Origin: CAWGGS01 sp963822095
GTDB taxonomy: Bacteria; Desulfobacterota; Desulfobulbia; Desulfobulbales; Desulfocapsaceae
Direction of reading: 5' to 3'
Length of the DNA stretch: 64,000 nucleotides
NCBI GenBank assembly: GCA_963822095.1
Contig: CAWGGS010000039.1
Location: 124,001 to 188,000, forward strand
This document shows positions 43,388-52,971 of this stretch, piece by piece. The notes below the pieces were generated by a model. That model did no database searches. It was not told where the DNA came from and saw only the letters and a list, made by a program, of their open reading frames with translations. The position numbers and the translations under genes are program-made. The first letter of the stretch is position 1. Each line of letters starts with the position of its first letter.

Positions 43388-44134
43388 ATGGCCACCTATA
43401 CCATCCACCCAATTGTTGTCGGGACAAAAATCTTTGATAAGGGAATGATGACCTATCAAAACGATTATGGCACCCCCTATACCATTCCGATCTATGCATG
43501 GTATCTCGAAGGAGGAGATAAAAAAATATTGATCGACACGGGAGAGATGCATCCTGTTCAATCCGCAGATCGAGAAAAGGCCATCGGCGGAAAAATCCAT
43601 ACACTGGAGGAGGGCCTGATAAAATTTGACATTACTCCTGAGGACATAGACATTGTCATCCACACCCATCTCCATGCTGATCATTGTGAAAATGATTATA
43701 AATGCAGCAACGCCCGTTTTTTTATCCATGAAAAAGAACTGAGCACCATCAAGAATCCCCATCCCCTCGATTTTCGCTATGTGGAGGATTTCATCCTGGA
43801 GATCGAAGAGAACAACCAAATAGAAATCGTTAAGGAAGACCAGGAGATTCTTCCGGGAATACGTGTGATGCACACCCCTATCCATACGCCGGGTGGAATG
43901 ACGGTTTTTATTGAAACAGCAAAAGGCAAAGCCGCCATAACCGGTTTTTGTGTAATCAAGGAAAATTTTTACCCTCCTGCCAAGATCAAGGCAATGGAGA
44001 TGGAGGTCATCCCGCCGGGAACAACTATTAACAGTTATGAGGCCTATGACATCATGCTCAAGGTCAAAGAGATGGCCGATATCCTCCTTCCCGTTCATGA
44101 GCCAGAATTTGCCAAGATCGAGACAATCGGATGA
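43388..44134 (+). CDS. Metallo-beta-lactamase fold hydrolase, lactonase-like
   Basis: A 248-residue MBL-fold protein from the ATG at 43388, which follows AGGAG by 8 bases; 21 upstream in-frame codons are rejected. The metal motif 'HTHLHADH' (His94, His96, Asp98, His99), the third His in 'MHTPIHTPGG' and a C-terminal His in 'LLPVHEPE' are present. Where most members have Asp in 'TGD', this protein reads 'ITGFCVI', so a bridging Asp is replaced by Phe/Cys. It resembles the AHL-lactonase-like branch, but the substrate is unknown. Confidence 0.82.
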   Translation: MATYTIHPIVVGTKIFDKGMMTYQNDYGTPYTIPIYAWYLEGGDKKILIDTGEMHPVQSADREKAIGGKIHTLEEGLIKFDITPEDIDIVIHTHLHADHCENDYKCSNARFFIHEKELSTIKNPHPLDFRYVEDFILEIEENNQIEIVKEDQEILPGIRVMHTPIHTPGGMTVFIETAKGKAAITGFCVIKENFYPPAKIKAMEMEVIPPGTTINSYEAYDIMLKVKEMADILLPVHEPEFAKIETIG

Positions 44135-44413
44135 TTATGACAATCTTTACAGTTCGATTTATTACCAATCTTTTTAAAGACAAACAGACAATATGGTACC
44201 CATCCCTTTGAAACAAGGTACCTATTAAAAAAAGATTGTAAGTTTAAACTTTCCCTGCTACAGTCGTTAACGTTTTGGTTTGCAATTATTTTTTGTCCTT
44301 TCCTGGGTACAAAAAGCATGGGGCAGAATATTTCAATCATTCATATGAAACGTCCGGTCGCATCCCACTTAAGGCTGCAATTTTAAATATTAATTTCTGT
44401 AGCATTAAAAAAT

Positions 44414-46636
44414 ATGTTTAAAGTTTCTTTTAGCCTGAAATCCAAAAGACCTTTCCTTGAGCTTCTTATCCTCTCCTGCCTCCTCGCTCTTGCCATTCTT
44501 TATGGAGTAAAATCCTGGTCGAGCTACTTCTTTACAGGACTTGCCTACCACTGGGATCCTAAAATCATGGGTGAATGGATGGCCTGGAATGCCCATAACA
44601 TTCTCCATGGCCATTTCTTGGTGCCGAACTATAATGTAAACTTTTTTTATCCTCATTCCTATGCCCTGGCATTCAGTGAAATGTTATGGCCGGAATCATT
44701 CATATACGCAATCTTTTACGCTCTCACAGGCAATCCATTTTTTAGCTTTAACTCCACAATGCTGTTCTTCTGGACACTTTCCGGAACACTGATGTTCATC
44801 TTTCTGAAATCTCTAGATATATCAGCTCTTGTCAGTGCCTTCGGAAGTTTTGTCTATTGCCTTATGCCCTTCAGAATGCCCTATTATGTTGAATTCAATA
44901 TGGTATTGATTTTCATATTCCCTCTGATGTTACTCCTGCTAAAGCAGTGGCTCAAAGACCCCACATGGAAAACAGCCCTGTGGTTCTGCCTTGGTTACTT
45001 TATATCAGCCACCTCATGTCTGTACTATACGATCATGGCCATAATTATCATGATCTTTGTCTTCATCGCCTTTTATGTAAACGACCGAAGTTTAAGGGTA
45101 AACAGGAAATTTTACCTCTCCGGAATTCTGATAGTTTTTTGTTCTCTAGTGATCTCAGCCATATTTCTTTATCCTTATGCATTGCTCCATCTTCAAGGTG
45201 GCTATGAACGTTCGATAGCGGATTATCTGAAATATTTTGCCCAACCAATCCAATACCTTGATACCGGAAGCGCACCGCTGTTGAGATGGATCAAGATCCC
45301 CTCACATCATTTCGCTGAAACATTTCTCTTTCCCGGCACCGTACTCTGCTTTCTGGTTCTGGTCTTTTTTCTCTTCGATGCTTTCTATTTCTTGAAAAAT
45401 TACTCGACAGTAAAAAAGACCTCCCGGTATATCGCCTGGGCGAAATTGCTCCTCTGGTTTCTATTCTGGGCAGCTGTCCTTATCCAATCATATAGCAGTC
45501 GCGCTTCAGTTTCCTGGCTGAAGCCCTTCAATCCTTATCTATATCATATTAGTTTTTTGTTGATTTTCCTTTATATCGCCGGGATATTTTTTAATAACAA
45601 CCAAACGCTCTTGCCCCGCATTCTTTTAACCGGAATGGCAACAGCTGCCGTTGTCTGTTTTTTTGTCAGCTTCGGCCCATTCATAAGTATCGGCCCGGAT
45701 ACCCATCGTCTTGTTCTTGCCCGGGGGCCTTTTCTGGACATGGCTTCCTGGGATCCTCTATTCAGCGCTGTACGCGGTCTGACCCGGTTTTCCATCGTTA
45801 TTTTGACCTATCTCACCGTTGCGGGTTGTTTTGTTCTTAATCAACTGGTTCAGAAAAATAAAAAGGTACTCTTTGTATTGCCGATTCTGCTTGCAGTCCT
45901 CATTTATGACGCTCGCCACATGATGAAGTACAAGTTCGAAGATTGCAGACCGTTTGTAAATTCCAAGGTGATAAAAGAGGCCCAAAATTTACCGGGCAAA
46001 TATGTGCTTTTCATGCTCCCCGTAGCCATTCGAAATACCGAAGCCGATCTCGTAATGACCACCATCGGCAAATTCCCGCTGCTTATTAACGGCTGGTCAG
46101 GATTCAACCCGAAGTCTTATGAGCAGCTTTATTTCTCAGAAAAAAAAGATTGGGATCTTAACAAAATCGATCCATGGGTAGAAAAGGTCTGGCCTCCTGC
46201 ATACCTCATTATAGACAAGACGACGTTAAGAGTTCATGAGTTGGGATGGAGAATGCCTTTCCCATGGAAAGAGTTTGATAACGTATGGGAATTGGTGGAC
46301 AAGGGTCCAAAATATTCTTTGTACAGACAAAAACGCTCAGTTATCACAGGCAACAAGATAGAAAAACTCGTTCGGACCGACATACTCAAGAAAAACTCTA
46401 TCCTTTGCTTCAAGGCCCATGCAACGGGTAAGGTGTCGGCTTTCATGTCAGTTTCGCTGAACCACAAGGAAGTTGCGTCTAAAATAACCCTTGCAAAAGG
46501 ATGGAAGGAATACACGATTCCACTCCCATTAAAGGATATGGGGAATATTGAAGGGGAGGAAATAGATATCAAGCTTTCCTCGCATATCCCCCACTCCTGG
46601 GAAGTAAAGGATATCGAATTTCGACCTTCTCCATGA
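44414..46636 (+). CDS. GT-C-like polytopic membrane protein (candidate glycosyltransferase)
   Basis: A 740-residue integral membrane protein. About 11-12 hydrophobic segments fill residues 15-500, and the last 220 residues form a soluble domain probably outside the membrane. An acidic pair sits in the first loop ('HWDPKIMGEW'), as in GT-C enzymes, which use polyprenyl-phosphate sugars. YfhO-like or other GT-C relatives are possible; I cannot identify the exact family. It is followed by a UbiA phosphoribosyltransferase-like gene and a HAD phosphatase on the same strand, suggesting one lipid-linked sugar pathway. Its ribosome-binding site is poor. Confidence 0.75.
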   Translation: MFKVSFSLKSKRPFLELLILSCLLALAILYGVKSWSSYFFTGLAYHWDPKIMGEWMAWNAHNILHGHFLVPNYNVNFFYPHSYALAFSEMLWPESFIYAIFYALTGNPFFSFNSTMLFFWTLSGTLMFIFLKSLDISALVSAFGSFVYCLMPFRMPYYVEFNMVLIFIFPLMLLLLKQWLKDPTWKTALWFCLGYFISATSCLYYTIMAIIIMIFVFIAFYVNDRSLRVNRKFYLSGILIVFCSLVISAIFLYPYALLHLQGGYERSIADYLKYFAQPIQYLDTGSAPLLRWIKIPSHHFAETFLFPGTVLCFLVLVFFLFDAFYFLKNYSTVKKTSRYIAWAKLLLWFLFWAAVLIQSYSSRASVSWLKPFNPYLYHISFLLIFLYIAGIFFNNNQTLLPRILLTGMATAAVVCFFVSFGPFISIGPDTHRLVLARGPFLDMASWDPLFSAVRGLTRFSIVILTYLTVAGCFVLNQLVQKNKKVLFVLPILLAVLIYDARHMMKYKFEDCRPFVNSKVIKEAQNLPGKYVLFMLPVAIRNTEADLVMTTIGKFPLLINGWSGFNPKSYEQLYFSEKKDWDLNKIDPWVEKVWPPAYLIIDKTTLRVHELGWRMPFPWKEFDNVWELVDKGPKYSLYRQKRSVITGNKIEKLVRTDILKKNSILCFKAHATGKVSAFMSVSLNHKEVASKITLAKGWKEYTIPLPLKDMGNIEGEEIDIKLSSHIPHSWEVKDIEFRPSP

Positions 46637-46699
46637 AAACTCTCTCGAAAATACCGCGAATAATTTACTCTTCAAAAATGTAAGGTCAGAAAATTCATC

Positions 46700-47635
46700 A
46701 TGCGTCATACACTTGCTCCATATCTCCAAATCGCCCGTTTTGATCATTGGTTCAAAAACATCTTCATGCTACCTGGCGTTGTCGTGGCGTTATACGCTCA
46801 ACCTGAACTAGTTACCTGGCAGACCGGAGAGCGTGTTCTGCTTGCTTTCGTTGCCGCCGGCATGATTGCTTCAAGTAATTATATTCTCAATGAACTCCTT
46901 GATGCCAAGTATGACGCCCTCCATCCGGTCAAAAAGTCGCGCCCTGTCCCCTCCGGGCTGATATACAAACCGATAGCTTTTATCCAATGGATTGTTTTTG
47001 CCATAATAGGTTTTGGCCTCTCCTCCGTTCTTGGAACCCAATTCCTTTATATCGGCCTCCTGCTATGGGTCATGGGATGTATATACAACATCCCTCCGGT
47101 CAGAAGTAAGGACAAACCCTATTTTGATGTCTTGAGCGAATCCGTTAACAACCCGATACGATTGCTGCTCGGTTGGTATGGAACCGGCATAATTATCCTA
47201 CCGCCTCTTTCCCTGCTCCTCGCCTATTGGATGGTGGGTGCGTTTTTCATGGCCATCAAACGTCTTGCCGAATATCGCATGATCAACAACCCGAACATAA
47301 GTGCCAGCTACAGGCGCTCGTTTGCTTATTACAACGAGGAGCGTTTATTAAAAAGTATTATCTATTATGCTACAGCTTTCGGGCTTTTTTTCGGTATTTT
47401 CCTCATCAGATACCGGATGGAGCTTATTCTCTCCATTCCTTTGATTGCAGGTTTCATGACCTGGTATATCCATCTGGGTTTCCTTGAAAACAGTCCGGCT
47501 CAATATCCGGAGCGTTTGTATAAAGAACGCGGATTTGTGATCTATTGCCTTCTTTGCAGCAGTGTCCTTATTGTCCTTCTCTTTTTTCCAATACCGATAC
47601 TCTACAAACTTTTTCAGGCCTCTTTTATCCCCTGA
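46700..47635 (+). CDS. UbiA-family prenyltransferase, DPPR-synthase-like
   Basis: An integral membrane prenyl-phosphate transferase of 311 residues with about eight to nine spans. The first Asp-rich motif 'NELLDAKYDALHP' followed by 'KKSRPVPSG' matches the decaprenyl-phosphate phosphoribosyltransferase branch (mycobacterial Rv3806c type) rather than ubiquinone or haem O enzymes. It would join phosphoribose from PRPP to a polyprenyl phosphate. A HAD phosphatase gene follows 27 bp later, and a GT-C-like gene precedes it. Confidence 0.85.
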   Translation: MRHTLAPYLQIARFDHWFKNIFMLPGVVVALYAQPELVTWQTGERVLLAFVAAGMIASSNYILNELLDAKYDALHPVKKSRPVPSGLIYKPIAFIQWIVFAIIGFGLSSVLGTQFLYIGLLLWVMGCIYNIPPVRSKDKPYFDVLSESVNNPIRLLLGWYGTGIIILPPLSLLLAYWMVGAFFMAIKRLAEYRMINNPNISASYRRSFAYYNEERLLKSIIYYATAFGLFFGIFLIRYRMELILSIPLIAGFMTWYIHLGFLENSPAQYPERLYKERGFVIYCLLCSSVLIVLLFFPIPILYKLFQASFIP

Positions 47636-47662
47636 TCCGCATATTTTATTTTCCGACCCTCC

Positions 47663-48256
47663 ATGAACCTTGCCCTTTTCGATTTTGACGGAACAATCAG
47701 TAATCAAGACAGTTATCTCTTATTTACCCGATTTCTCAACCCGAAGAAATATATTCTCGGCTACTTGCTGCTCTCCCCTCGTATTCTTACATACCTCCTC
47801 GGATCATATCCAAATTATGCTTTGAAAGAGGATTTTTTGAAGTTTTTTTTCAAAAACAGATCAGCAGAAGATCTTCGTTTAGTTGCTCTTCGTTTCTGTG
47901 ATGAAAAGATCCCGGCAATCCTCCGCCCAAAAGCAATGGAACGTATCCGTTGGCATCAAAACCGGGGTGATGTGACGGTCATTGTTTCTGCATGTCCTCG
48001 CCCCATCCTGGAGCCATGGTGCCGCAAACATGGAATCGATATCATCGCAACAGAGCTTGTAATCGATTCCAATTCCATGATTACAGGAAAAATCTCGGGG
48101 AAGAACTGTTGGGGGGACGAAAAGGTCAGACGTGTCTTGTCCCGATATGATCCATCGGATTTCGAGGAAATATATGCCTATGGTGATTCCAAAGGAGATC
48201 TAGCGATGCTGAAAATGGCAGATCACGATAAACGATTTTTCAAACCTTTTAGATAA
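47663..48256 (+). CDS. HAD-IB family phosphatase
   Basis: A 197-residue hydrolase with the nucleophile motif 'LFDFDGTI' at the N-terminus, 'VIVSAC' as motif II, and 'YGDSKGD' as motif IV, typical of the SerB-like HAD-IB group. Behind a DPPR-synthase-like gene it may remove the 5-phosphate from polyprenyl-phospho-phosphoribose. That link is inference from gene order. Confidence 0.85.
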   Translation: MNLALFDFDGTISNQDSYLLFTRFLNPKKYILGYLLLSPRILTYLLGSYPNYALKEDFLKFFFKNRSAEDLRLVALRFCDEKIPAILRPKAMERIRWHQNRGDVTVIVSACPRPILEPWCRKHGIDIIATELVIDSNSMITGKISGKNCWGDEKVRRVLSRYDPSDFEEIYAYGDSKGDLAMLKMADHDKRFFKPFR

Positions 48257-48271
48257 GAAAAGAATTATCTC

Positions 48272-48296
48272 CCCAGAAGACCTTAAGGCTTCTGGG
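48272..48296. terminator. Hairpin between convergent HAD and AsmA-like genes
   Basis: CCCAGAAG (48272-48279) pairs with CTTCTGGG (48289-48296) around ACCTTAAGG. It overlaps the last codons of the minus-strand gene. On the minus strand a loose ATTCTTTTC follows. A shared weak terminator is likely. Confidence 0.4.
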
Positions 48297-51200
48297 CCTT
48301 GTCCGGAGCTTTTACCTTGTTCTGGGTGGAGGAGTCCTTTGTTGCCTCTTCCAATTGGTCAAAGAGATGAACGGGCAGGCTGATTGTCCGCAAAAGAATA
48401 TCAAAAGGTGTTTTTACAATTTCTTTATACACTGAAGTGCTTACCTCAGGATCATTGAGTTTTCCCTCGACATTGAGCGTTATTGTCGGTATTTTGGTGT
48501 CCCCCACCAAAAGGTAGCCGATCAGCGGAATTTTGCTTATATATTTTTTCGTCTTGCTGATGAGGTCAATATTCATCTTGATCGAATTCTTAACAAGATT
48601 AATCTTCCCTGTTCCCGTCATGTCAAGTGCGTTCGATTCAATGGCAAAGGTCTTCACATCAATTGTATGATTATCGTAGAAAAAACCGGCATACAAACGG
48701 CTGAAAGGCATCCCTTGCAGACTGTATCCGGGGAGGGAAAATGTAATCAGATCCGGCACTGTACTGATGAACGCCATGATATTGTTTAATACCGCTCCAT
48801 TCTTGACCACGCTGTCGTCAATCTTCACCACTCCTTTGAATTTTGTCAATAACCCACTGACATAGAAGGATAGTTTCCCGCCGATAAATTGAGAATCCTT
48901 CAAAATACCATCTAAAAATTTTTCTCCGAAATCTTGTCCCAAGAGGGTGAATTGGACATTATTCATTTCAAGCTCCGCCTTCCCTTTGCCGAATGCCAAT
49001 TTACCCGTCAATTTCCCGTTTTCCGAGTGTATCTGCAATTGGTCGGCCGGTGCATTTTGATCGGCATTGAGATAAAGAACTGTCTTGTCGGCCTGCAAAT
49101 CAAAGTCTGGTATATCATCCTTCGATTTATCCACTTCCTTGCCTAAATGATCTTCAAGATACGCCCGGAGTGCTGAAAAATTATACCCTATACCGCTCGA
49201 AGTTATCTGCATTCTATCGGCATAATGCAGATGGATATCATTGTCGATTGTTGCCTCAAAATTGCCCTCTTCATACCTCCCTTTTACTGTATACACATTT
49301 ACCGGAATATTATTTTTCACTAAAAAAGAATACGGATAGGTAATTCTTCCTGAAAACATAAGGGAGTTGGCTCCCGTTTTCCAAATATCGACCGTTCCTC
49401 GATTGAGATTGTATCTCTGTAGAAAGTTGGAATAATCATAGAGTTTTCCCAACGCAGATATATGTACAGCCCATTTGGAAGACCGCTTCCATTGATAGGA
49501 CACCCCCAGATTGGGGATAATGGCCGATATTACCCCGTCGGTTACCGCCAAACTGACTGAAAGATTTTTGGCCGAAAAATCCGGGATATTTTTCCCAAGA
49601 CTCTCAATTTCCAATTGATCCAGGAGCAAGGCTCCCTTGCCGGTTGCCAAATCATATATCCCATGTAACGAGCCTTTGACGAAATTCTCCATATCCATGC
49701 TGAGCTGATCGATGATGACTATTTTTTCTGCATATGTCAGTTTCAAGGCGTTCACCCAAACTTTTTTCTCACCTACCAGCCATTTGGATTTTTGCTCTGA
49801 AGAAATTTTCAAGCCTTTTTCATACCTGAGAACTAAAGGCAGATGTTGTTGATCAAGTGTAATGCCGTCCCCATCCCAACCCTGAACATCTACTACAAGG
49901 TTGCAGGTGCCCTTGGAAAAATTAAATCTTCCCGAGAGCAGGGCCTGCGCATATGGAGGGACATCGACATGAATATTTGACAGGATTCCTGAAAAATCAT
50001 CCGTCTTCACCGAGGACGAGAACCCATCAACTTTTATCGGCACTGTTCCAAACCTCCATGTGGATTTAGGAACAGTTAGGGTTTCAATATCTTTATTTTT
50101 CCTAAATTCAATCAGAACATTGGTTCCGGAGGTGTCCAATGACAGTATTCTGTCCTGCCACGGAAGATCGAATTTACTCACGGCAATGGAGAGCTCATCC
50201 TTTTCTGAGAGGATATCCAGCTTGCCTTCGACCTTTATTTTTACCATATCCCGGTAGACAAGGTTCAGCTCTTGTATAGTAACATTGTCATCGACAAGCA
50301 AAACAGTTGAATCTTTTACGGTATATGTCCCTTGGCCGTAGGAAAAAGATCCTGATTTTACTTTAAAAACTCCCTTAGCCCCTACCTCCAAATCAACAAG
50401 ATTAATAGAGAGTGTCAAGTCAGCAGCTGTTTGTCCCTCCGTCTGTTTAAAAGGCAGGCGGATGTTATAGAAATCGAGGAGATGAAGTATATCATCACCC
50501 AACCCGACTTTGGTACGTATGAAAGCCGTAAGAATGGGATCATGAGCAGTGAAGTCAATATCCAGCCAACTACGACCGGTATTGACACCTGCATAGGTGG
50601 CCTGGTGGGGAAAAATTTTCAATACCCCATTTTCAAAAACAACATCAACGGAATGAGCCTTAATTGCAGGCAGTTTCGACTCAAAGCTGTATTCACAGTC
50701 CTGAACAGACGCCTTTGCATACAGGGTATCAAAGACCTTTTCCGGTGCCGCAAACGGTACGGTACCTCGTACGACATCAAGTCTGAACGAACGTCCCTTC
50801 AGGTACTCCGTTATCCATGGCTGGATATCCTGATCAAGAGCAAAAAGTTCGACTATAGGGCGGATATCATCCACCAATGCTGTGCCTTTCCCCTCAAATT
50901 TCAGCTGAGAACGATTACCTTCCAGATGAAGTTCCAACGGCAGAGTTTGGGCCAGAATAACTTTGAGATCACTTACAAATTTTCTTTTAACAATATTTAT
51001 CAGTATCTTCCCACTGCCATTAGTGCGATAGTTGACACTTTTGAACTCTCGAACATTTAAGGTGAAAAACGGCTCCGAATAGGAAATAACCGTGGTCAGG
51101 GAATAGGCCGGATTTTTTATCGTTACCAACCCGGACCGATCACCTCTCAACATAAAGGATGCCACCGTTTCACCCACTGCAATCCTTCTGATGTTGATGG

Positions 51201-51492
51201 CGTCAAAACAGTTTACAACCAAATCAATCCAAGTCATCACTCTTCGAATACTCGAAGGATCAAACGCTTTTTCAGATATTTTTCCACTGGAATCAATGGC
51301 TATTTCGTCAATGGTCAGCGCAAGTTTTTTATCTAAATGAAGAGATACCTGTTTGAGCGTGGCATCCCCCAATCTGAAATGATCAAGAGTGATCCCTCTT
51401 TTCAACAATCCAAAGAGACATGCCGATACAAGTACTCCAACAAGAAGTACTAAAGCACAGCCTTTGCCCAATCTGGAAAAATAGTTTTTCAT
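48283..51492 (-). CDS. AsmA-like / YdbH-TamB-type envelope protein
   Basis: A 1069-residue protein with one N-terminal membrane helix (about 10-30) and a long beta-rich periplasmic body of repeated amphipathic strands. The C-terminal third ('LNNIMAFISTVPDLITFSLPG', 'FAIESNALDMTGTGKINL', 'IPLIGYLLVGD') is the AsmA-like C-terminal domain. Such proteins bridge inner and outer membranes and are thought to carry phospholipids. It is a single gene convergent with the HAD gene. Assignment to YdbH, YhdP or AsmA proper is not possible by eye. Confidence 0.82.
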   Translation of the reverse strand: MKNYFSRLGKGCALVLLVGVLVSACLFGLLKRGITLDHFRLGDATLKQVSLHLDKKLALTIDEIAIDSSGKISEKAFDPSSIRRVMTWIDLVVNCFDAINIRRIAVGETVASFMLRGDRSGLVTIKNPAYSLTTVISYSEPFFTLNVREFKSVNYRTNGSGKILINIVKRKFVSDLKVILAQTLPLELHLEGNRSQLKFEGKGTALVDDIRPIVELFALDQDIQPWITEYLKGRSFRLDVVRGTVPFAAPEKVFDTLYAKASVQDCEYSFESKLPAIKAHSVDVVFENGVLKIFPHQATYAGVNTGRSWLDIDFTAHDPILTAFIRTKVGLGDDILHLLDFYNIRLPFKQTEGQTAADLTLSINLVDLEVGAKGVFKVKSGSFSYGQGTYTVKDSTVLLVDDNVTIQELNLVYRDMVKIKVEGKLDILSEKDELSIAVSKFDLPWQDRILSLDTSGTNVLIEFRKNKDIETLTVPKSTWRFGTVPIKVDGFSSSVKTDDFSGILSNIHVDVPPYAQALLSGRFNFSKGTCNLVVDVQGWDGDGITLDQQHLPLVLRYEKGLKISSEQKSKWLVGEKKVWVNALKLTYAEKIVIIDQLSMDMENFVKGSLHGIYDLATGKGALLLDQLEIESLGKNIPDFSAKNLSVSLAVTDGVISAIIPNLGVSYQWKRSSKWAVHISALGKLYDYSNFLQRYNLNRGTVDIWKTGANSLMFSGRITYPYSFLVKNNIPVNVYTVKGRYEEGNFEATIDNDIHLHYADRMQITSSGIGYNFSALRAYLEDHLGKEVDKSKDDIPDFDLQADKTVLYLNADQNAPADQLQIHSENGKLTGKLAFGKGKAELEMNNVQFTLLGQDFGEKFLDGILKDSQFIGGKLSFYVSGLLTKFKGVVKIDDSVVKNGAVLNNIMAFISTVPDLITFSLPGYSLQGMPFSRLYAGFFYDNHTIDVKTFAIESNALDMTGTGKINLVKNSIKMNIDLISKTKKYISKIPLIGYLLVGDTKIPTITLNVEGKLNDPEVSTSVYKEIVKTPFDILLRTISLPVHLFDQLEEATKDSSTQNKVKAPDKAQKP

Positions 51493-51920
51493 TTATTTTT
51501 CTTCAACCACAAGTCAGCTTGAAATAGATATTTCAACATAAGCCATCTTTCACATAAGACAAATTGATACTTAACCCCCTTGTCAGCGCCAGTAAATTTT
51601 CTGACCTTTTGGGCTGGTCCACAAAAAAACCAGCTCCAAAATACTGCATTAATTCGATTAAATACGCAAACAACACGCAAGAGCCGCTCCCCTCAGGGTA
51701 AATGCCTTTCCTCTGATAATTAATATTTGAGTGAATGTTCACTATTAGTTATCGTACATTTTCTCTTATTAATTGACTTTCCGATACAATTTCAATATAA
51801 AAAAAACTGATCGGATGATCCAAACTGAGATTGTTTCCCCATGTACAGAGACAAATTACCGGTATTCAGTTTAGCGATGAAACGCTCATAAAGCAATACA
51901 CTTGCTCAAGGGAGGGAAGT
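51493..51920. other. Intergenic region between AsmA-like gene and ABM gene
   Basis: This 428-bp AT-rich divergent region carries promoters for both genes. No clear palindrome, RNA or extra gene was recognised. Confidence 0.4.
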
Positions 51921-52205
51921 ATGACAGTCAAGATATTGATTAAAAGAAACATAACCGACAAAAATATCATTGAACTGACTATCTTGTTAAAAAAACTCCG
52001 AAGCCTGACCTTGAACCAACCGGGATACATCACGGGGGAAACACTTAAAAGAATCGATAAGACAGATGAATGTCTGGTTGTTAGCACCTGGCGTTCTGTT
52101 AAAGACTGGAACGCCTGGGTTGCCGATCCACAGCGGATCGAAATTCAGACCAAGATCGATACATTACTGGGAAAGGAAACAGAATACTCCGTCTACGAAA
52201 CCTAA
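51921..52205 (+). CDS. Small ABM-fold (antibiotic biosynthesis monooxygenase) domain protein
   Basis: A 94-residue dimeric alpha/beta barrel protein. The sequence 'LTLNQPGYITGETL' and 'LVVSTWRSVKDWNAW' is typical of the ABM/IsdG-like fold. The ATG at 51921 follows GGAGGGAAG; the longer upstream frame is rejected. Relatives oxidise quinols or haem, or act as small stress proteins. There is no decisive active-site evidence here, and the gene stands alone. Confidence 0.85.
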   Translation: MTVKILIKRNITDKNIIELTILLKKLRSLTLNQPGYITGETLKRIDKTDECLVVSTWRSVKDWNAWVADPQRIEIQTKIDTLLGKETEYSVYET

Positions 52206-52609
52206 TGACAATGGCTGGTGATCCAAATCTGTAAATCTTTGATTTATTGTATTATCTTCACAGAGGTCGACGGTTTTCACAAAATCATCACTTTGGGGAT
52301 GAATAAAATCTTTGGCCATAGCCGACCGCATCTATAACAAGTGATTTCCCGGTGCAGCGCAAACCGTTTTTGTCTGGAGATGACCATATTGTGTAAATTC
52401 TCATCAAAGATTCAATCGTCTTCCACTGTCGACCTTTTGTTCATTGGAACTATAATCACAAGATAACGTTTTGTTTTCACGCATTATCCTCCTAATACGG
52501 CAGGATAATGCGATAAACTCCATCTAGGTTCGTTTGTATTCAGACATAACCAAGGAATTACACGAAACCGGCACGTTTTAAAGTGTCACTTAATAGTGCG
52601 AGGCGAAAT
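52206..52609. other. Intergenic region before oadGAB
   Basis: A 404-bp leader and promoter region of the decarboxylase operon. It contains one strong inverted repeat (52480-52512) and nothing else recognised. Confidence 0.4.
52480..52512 (+). promoter_or_regulatory. Inverted repeat in the oadGAB leader
   Basis: CGCATTATCCT (52480-52490) and AGGATAATGCG (52502-52512) form a perfect 11-bp stem with an 11-base loop, 98 bp before oadG. No U-tract follows, so an operator or mRNA leader hairpin is more likely than a terminator. Confidence 0.45.
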
Positions 52610-52894
52610 ATGATTTTAGAGGGCGTTAAACTCATGCTGGTCGGCATGGGCACGGTCTTTTGCTTTCTCTGGCTTACCGTCCTATGCATACAGTTGGTCT
52701 CAAGATTAACACGAAAACAAACTGCCAAGGAGCTTGAAAGTCTTGAACTTGAAAGAAAAAGAGTGGCAATGGCCAGAAAGGCAAAAAAATCCAGTCGATT
52801 GTTAGCAGCCACTCCGATTACAAATGATGATGATATCGCGGCAATAGCCGCAGCAATAGCCGTATTTGAAGCGGACAAACTCAGAAGCTGCTGA
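52610..52894 (+). CDS. oadG: Oxaloacetate decarboxylase gamma-chain-like protein (OadG)
   Basis: A 94-residue single-span membrane protein, hydrophobic from about residue 5 to 28 with the OadG-typical 'GMGTVFCFLWLTVLCIQLVS', then a charged coil. The ATG at 52610 follows GAGGCGA; an upstream frame is rejected. OadG assembles the Na+-translocating decarboxylase by linking the alpha and beta chains. Its place just before oadA and oadB supports the call. Confidence 0.82.
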   Translation: MILEGVKLMLVGMGTVFCFLWLTVLCIQLVSRLTRKQTAKELESLELERKRVAMARKAKKSSRLLAATPITNDDDIAAIAAAIAVFEADKLRSC

Positions 52895-52971
52895 TGCGTG
52901 CAGATAAAATACTTGTTTTTTTCCCTTTCACCCATCAATGACGGGGAAAATCCAACCTGAGGAGAAGAACT

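Noticed and set aside
44155..44245. Long inverted repeat with AATCTTTTT and AAAAAAAGATT
   Set aside because: Low-complexity A/T arms with a large loop; too likely by chance in AT-rich DNA.
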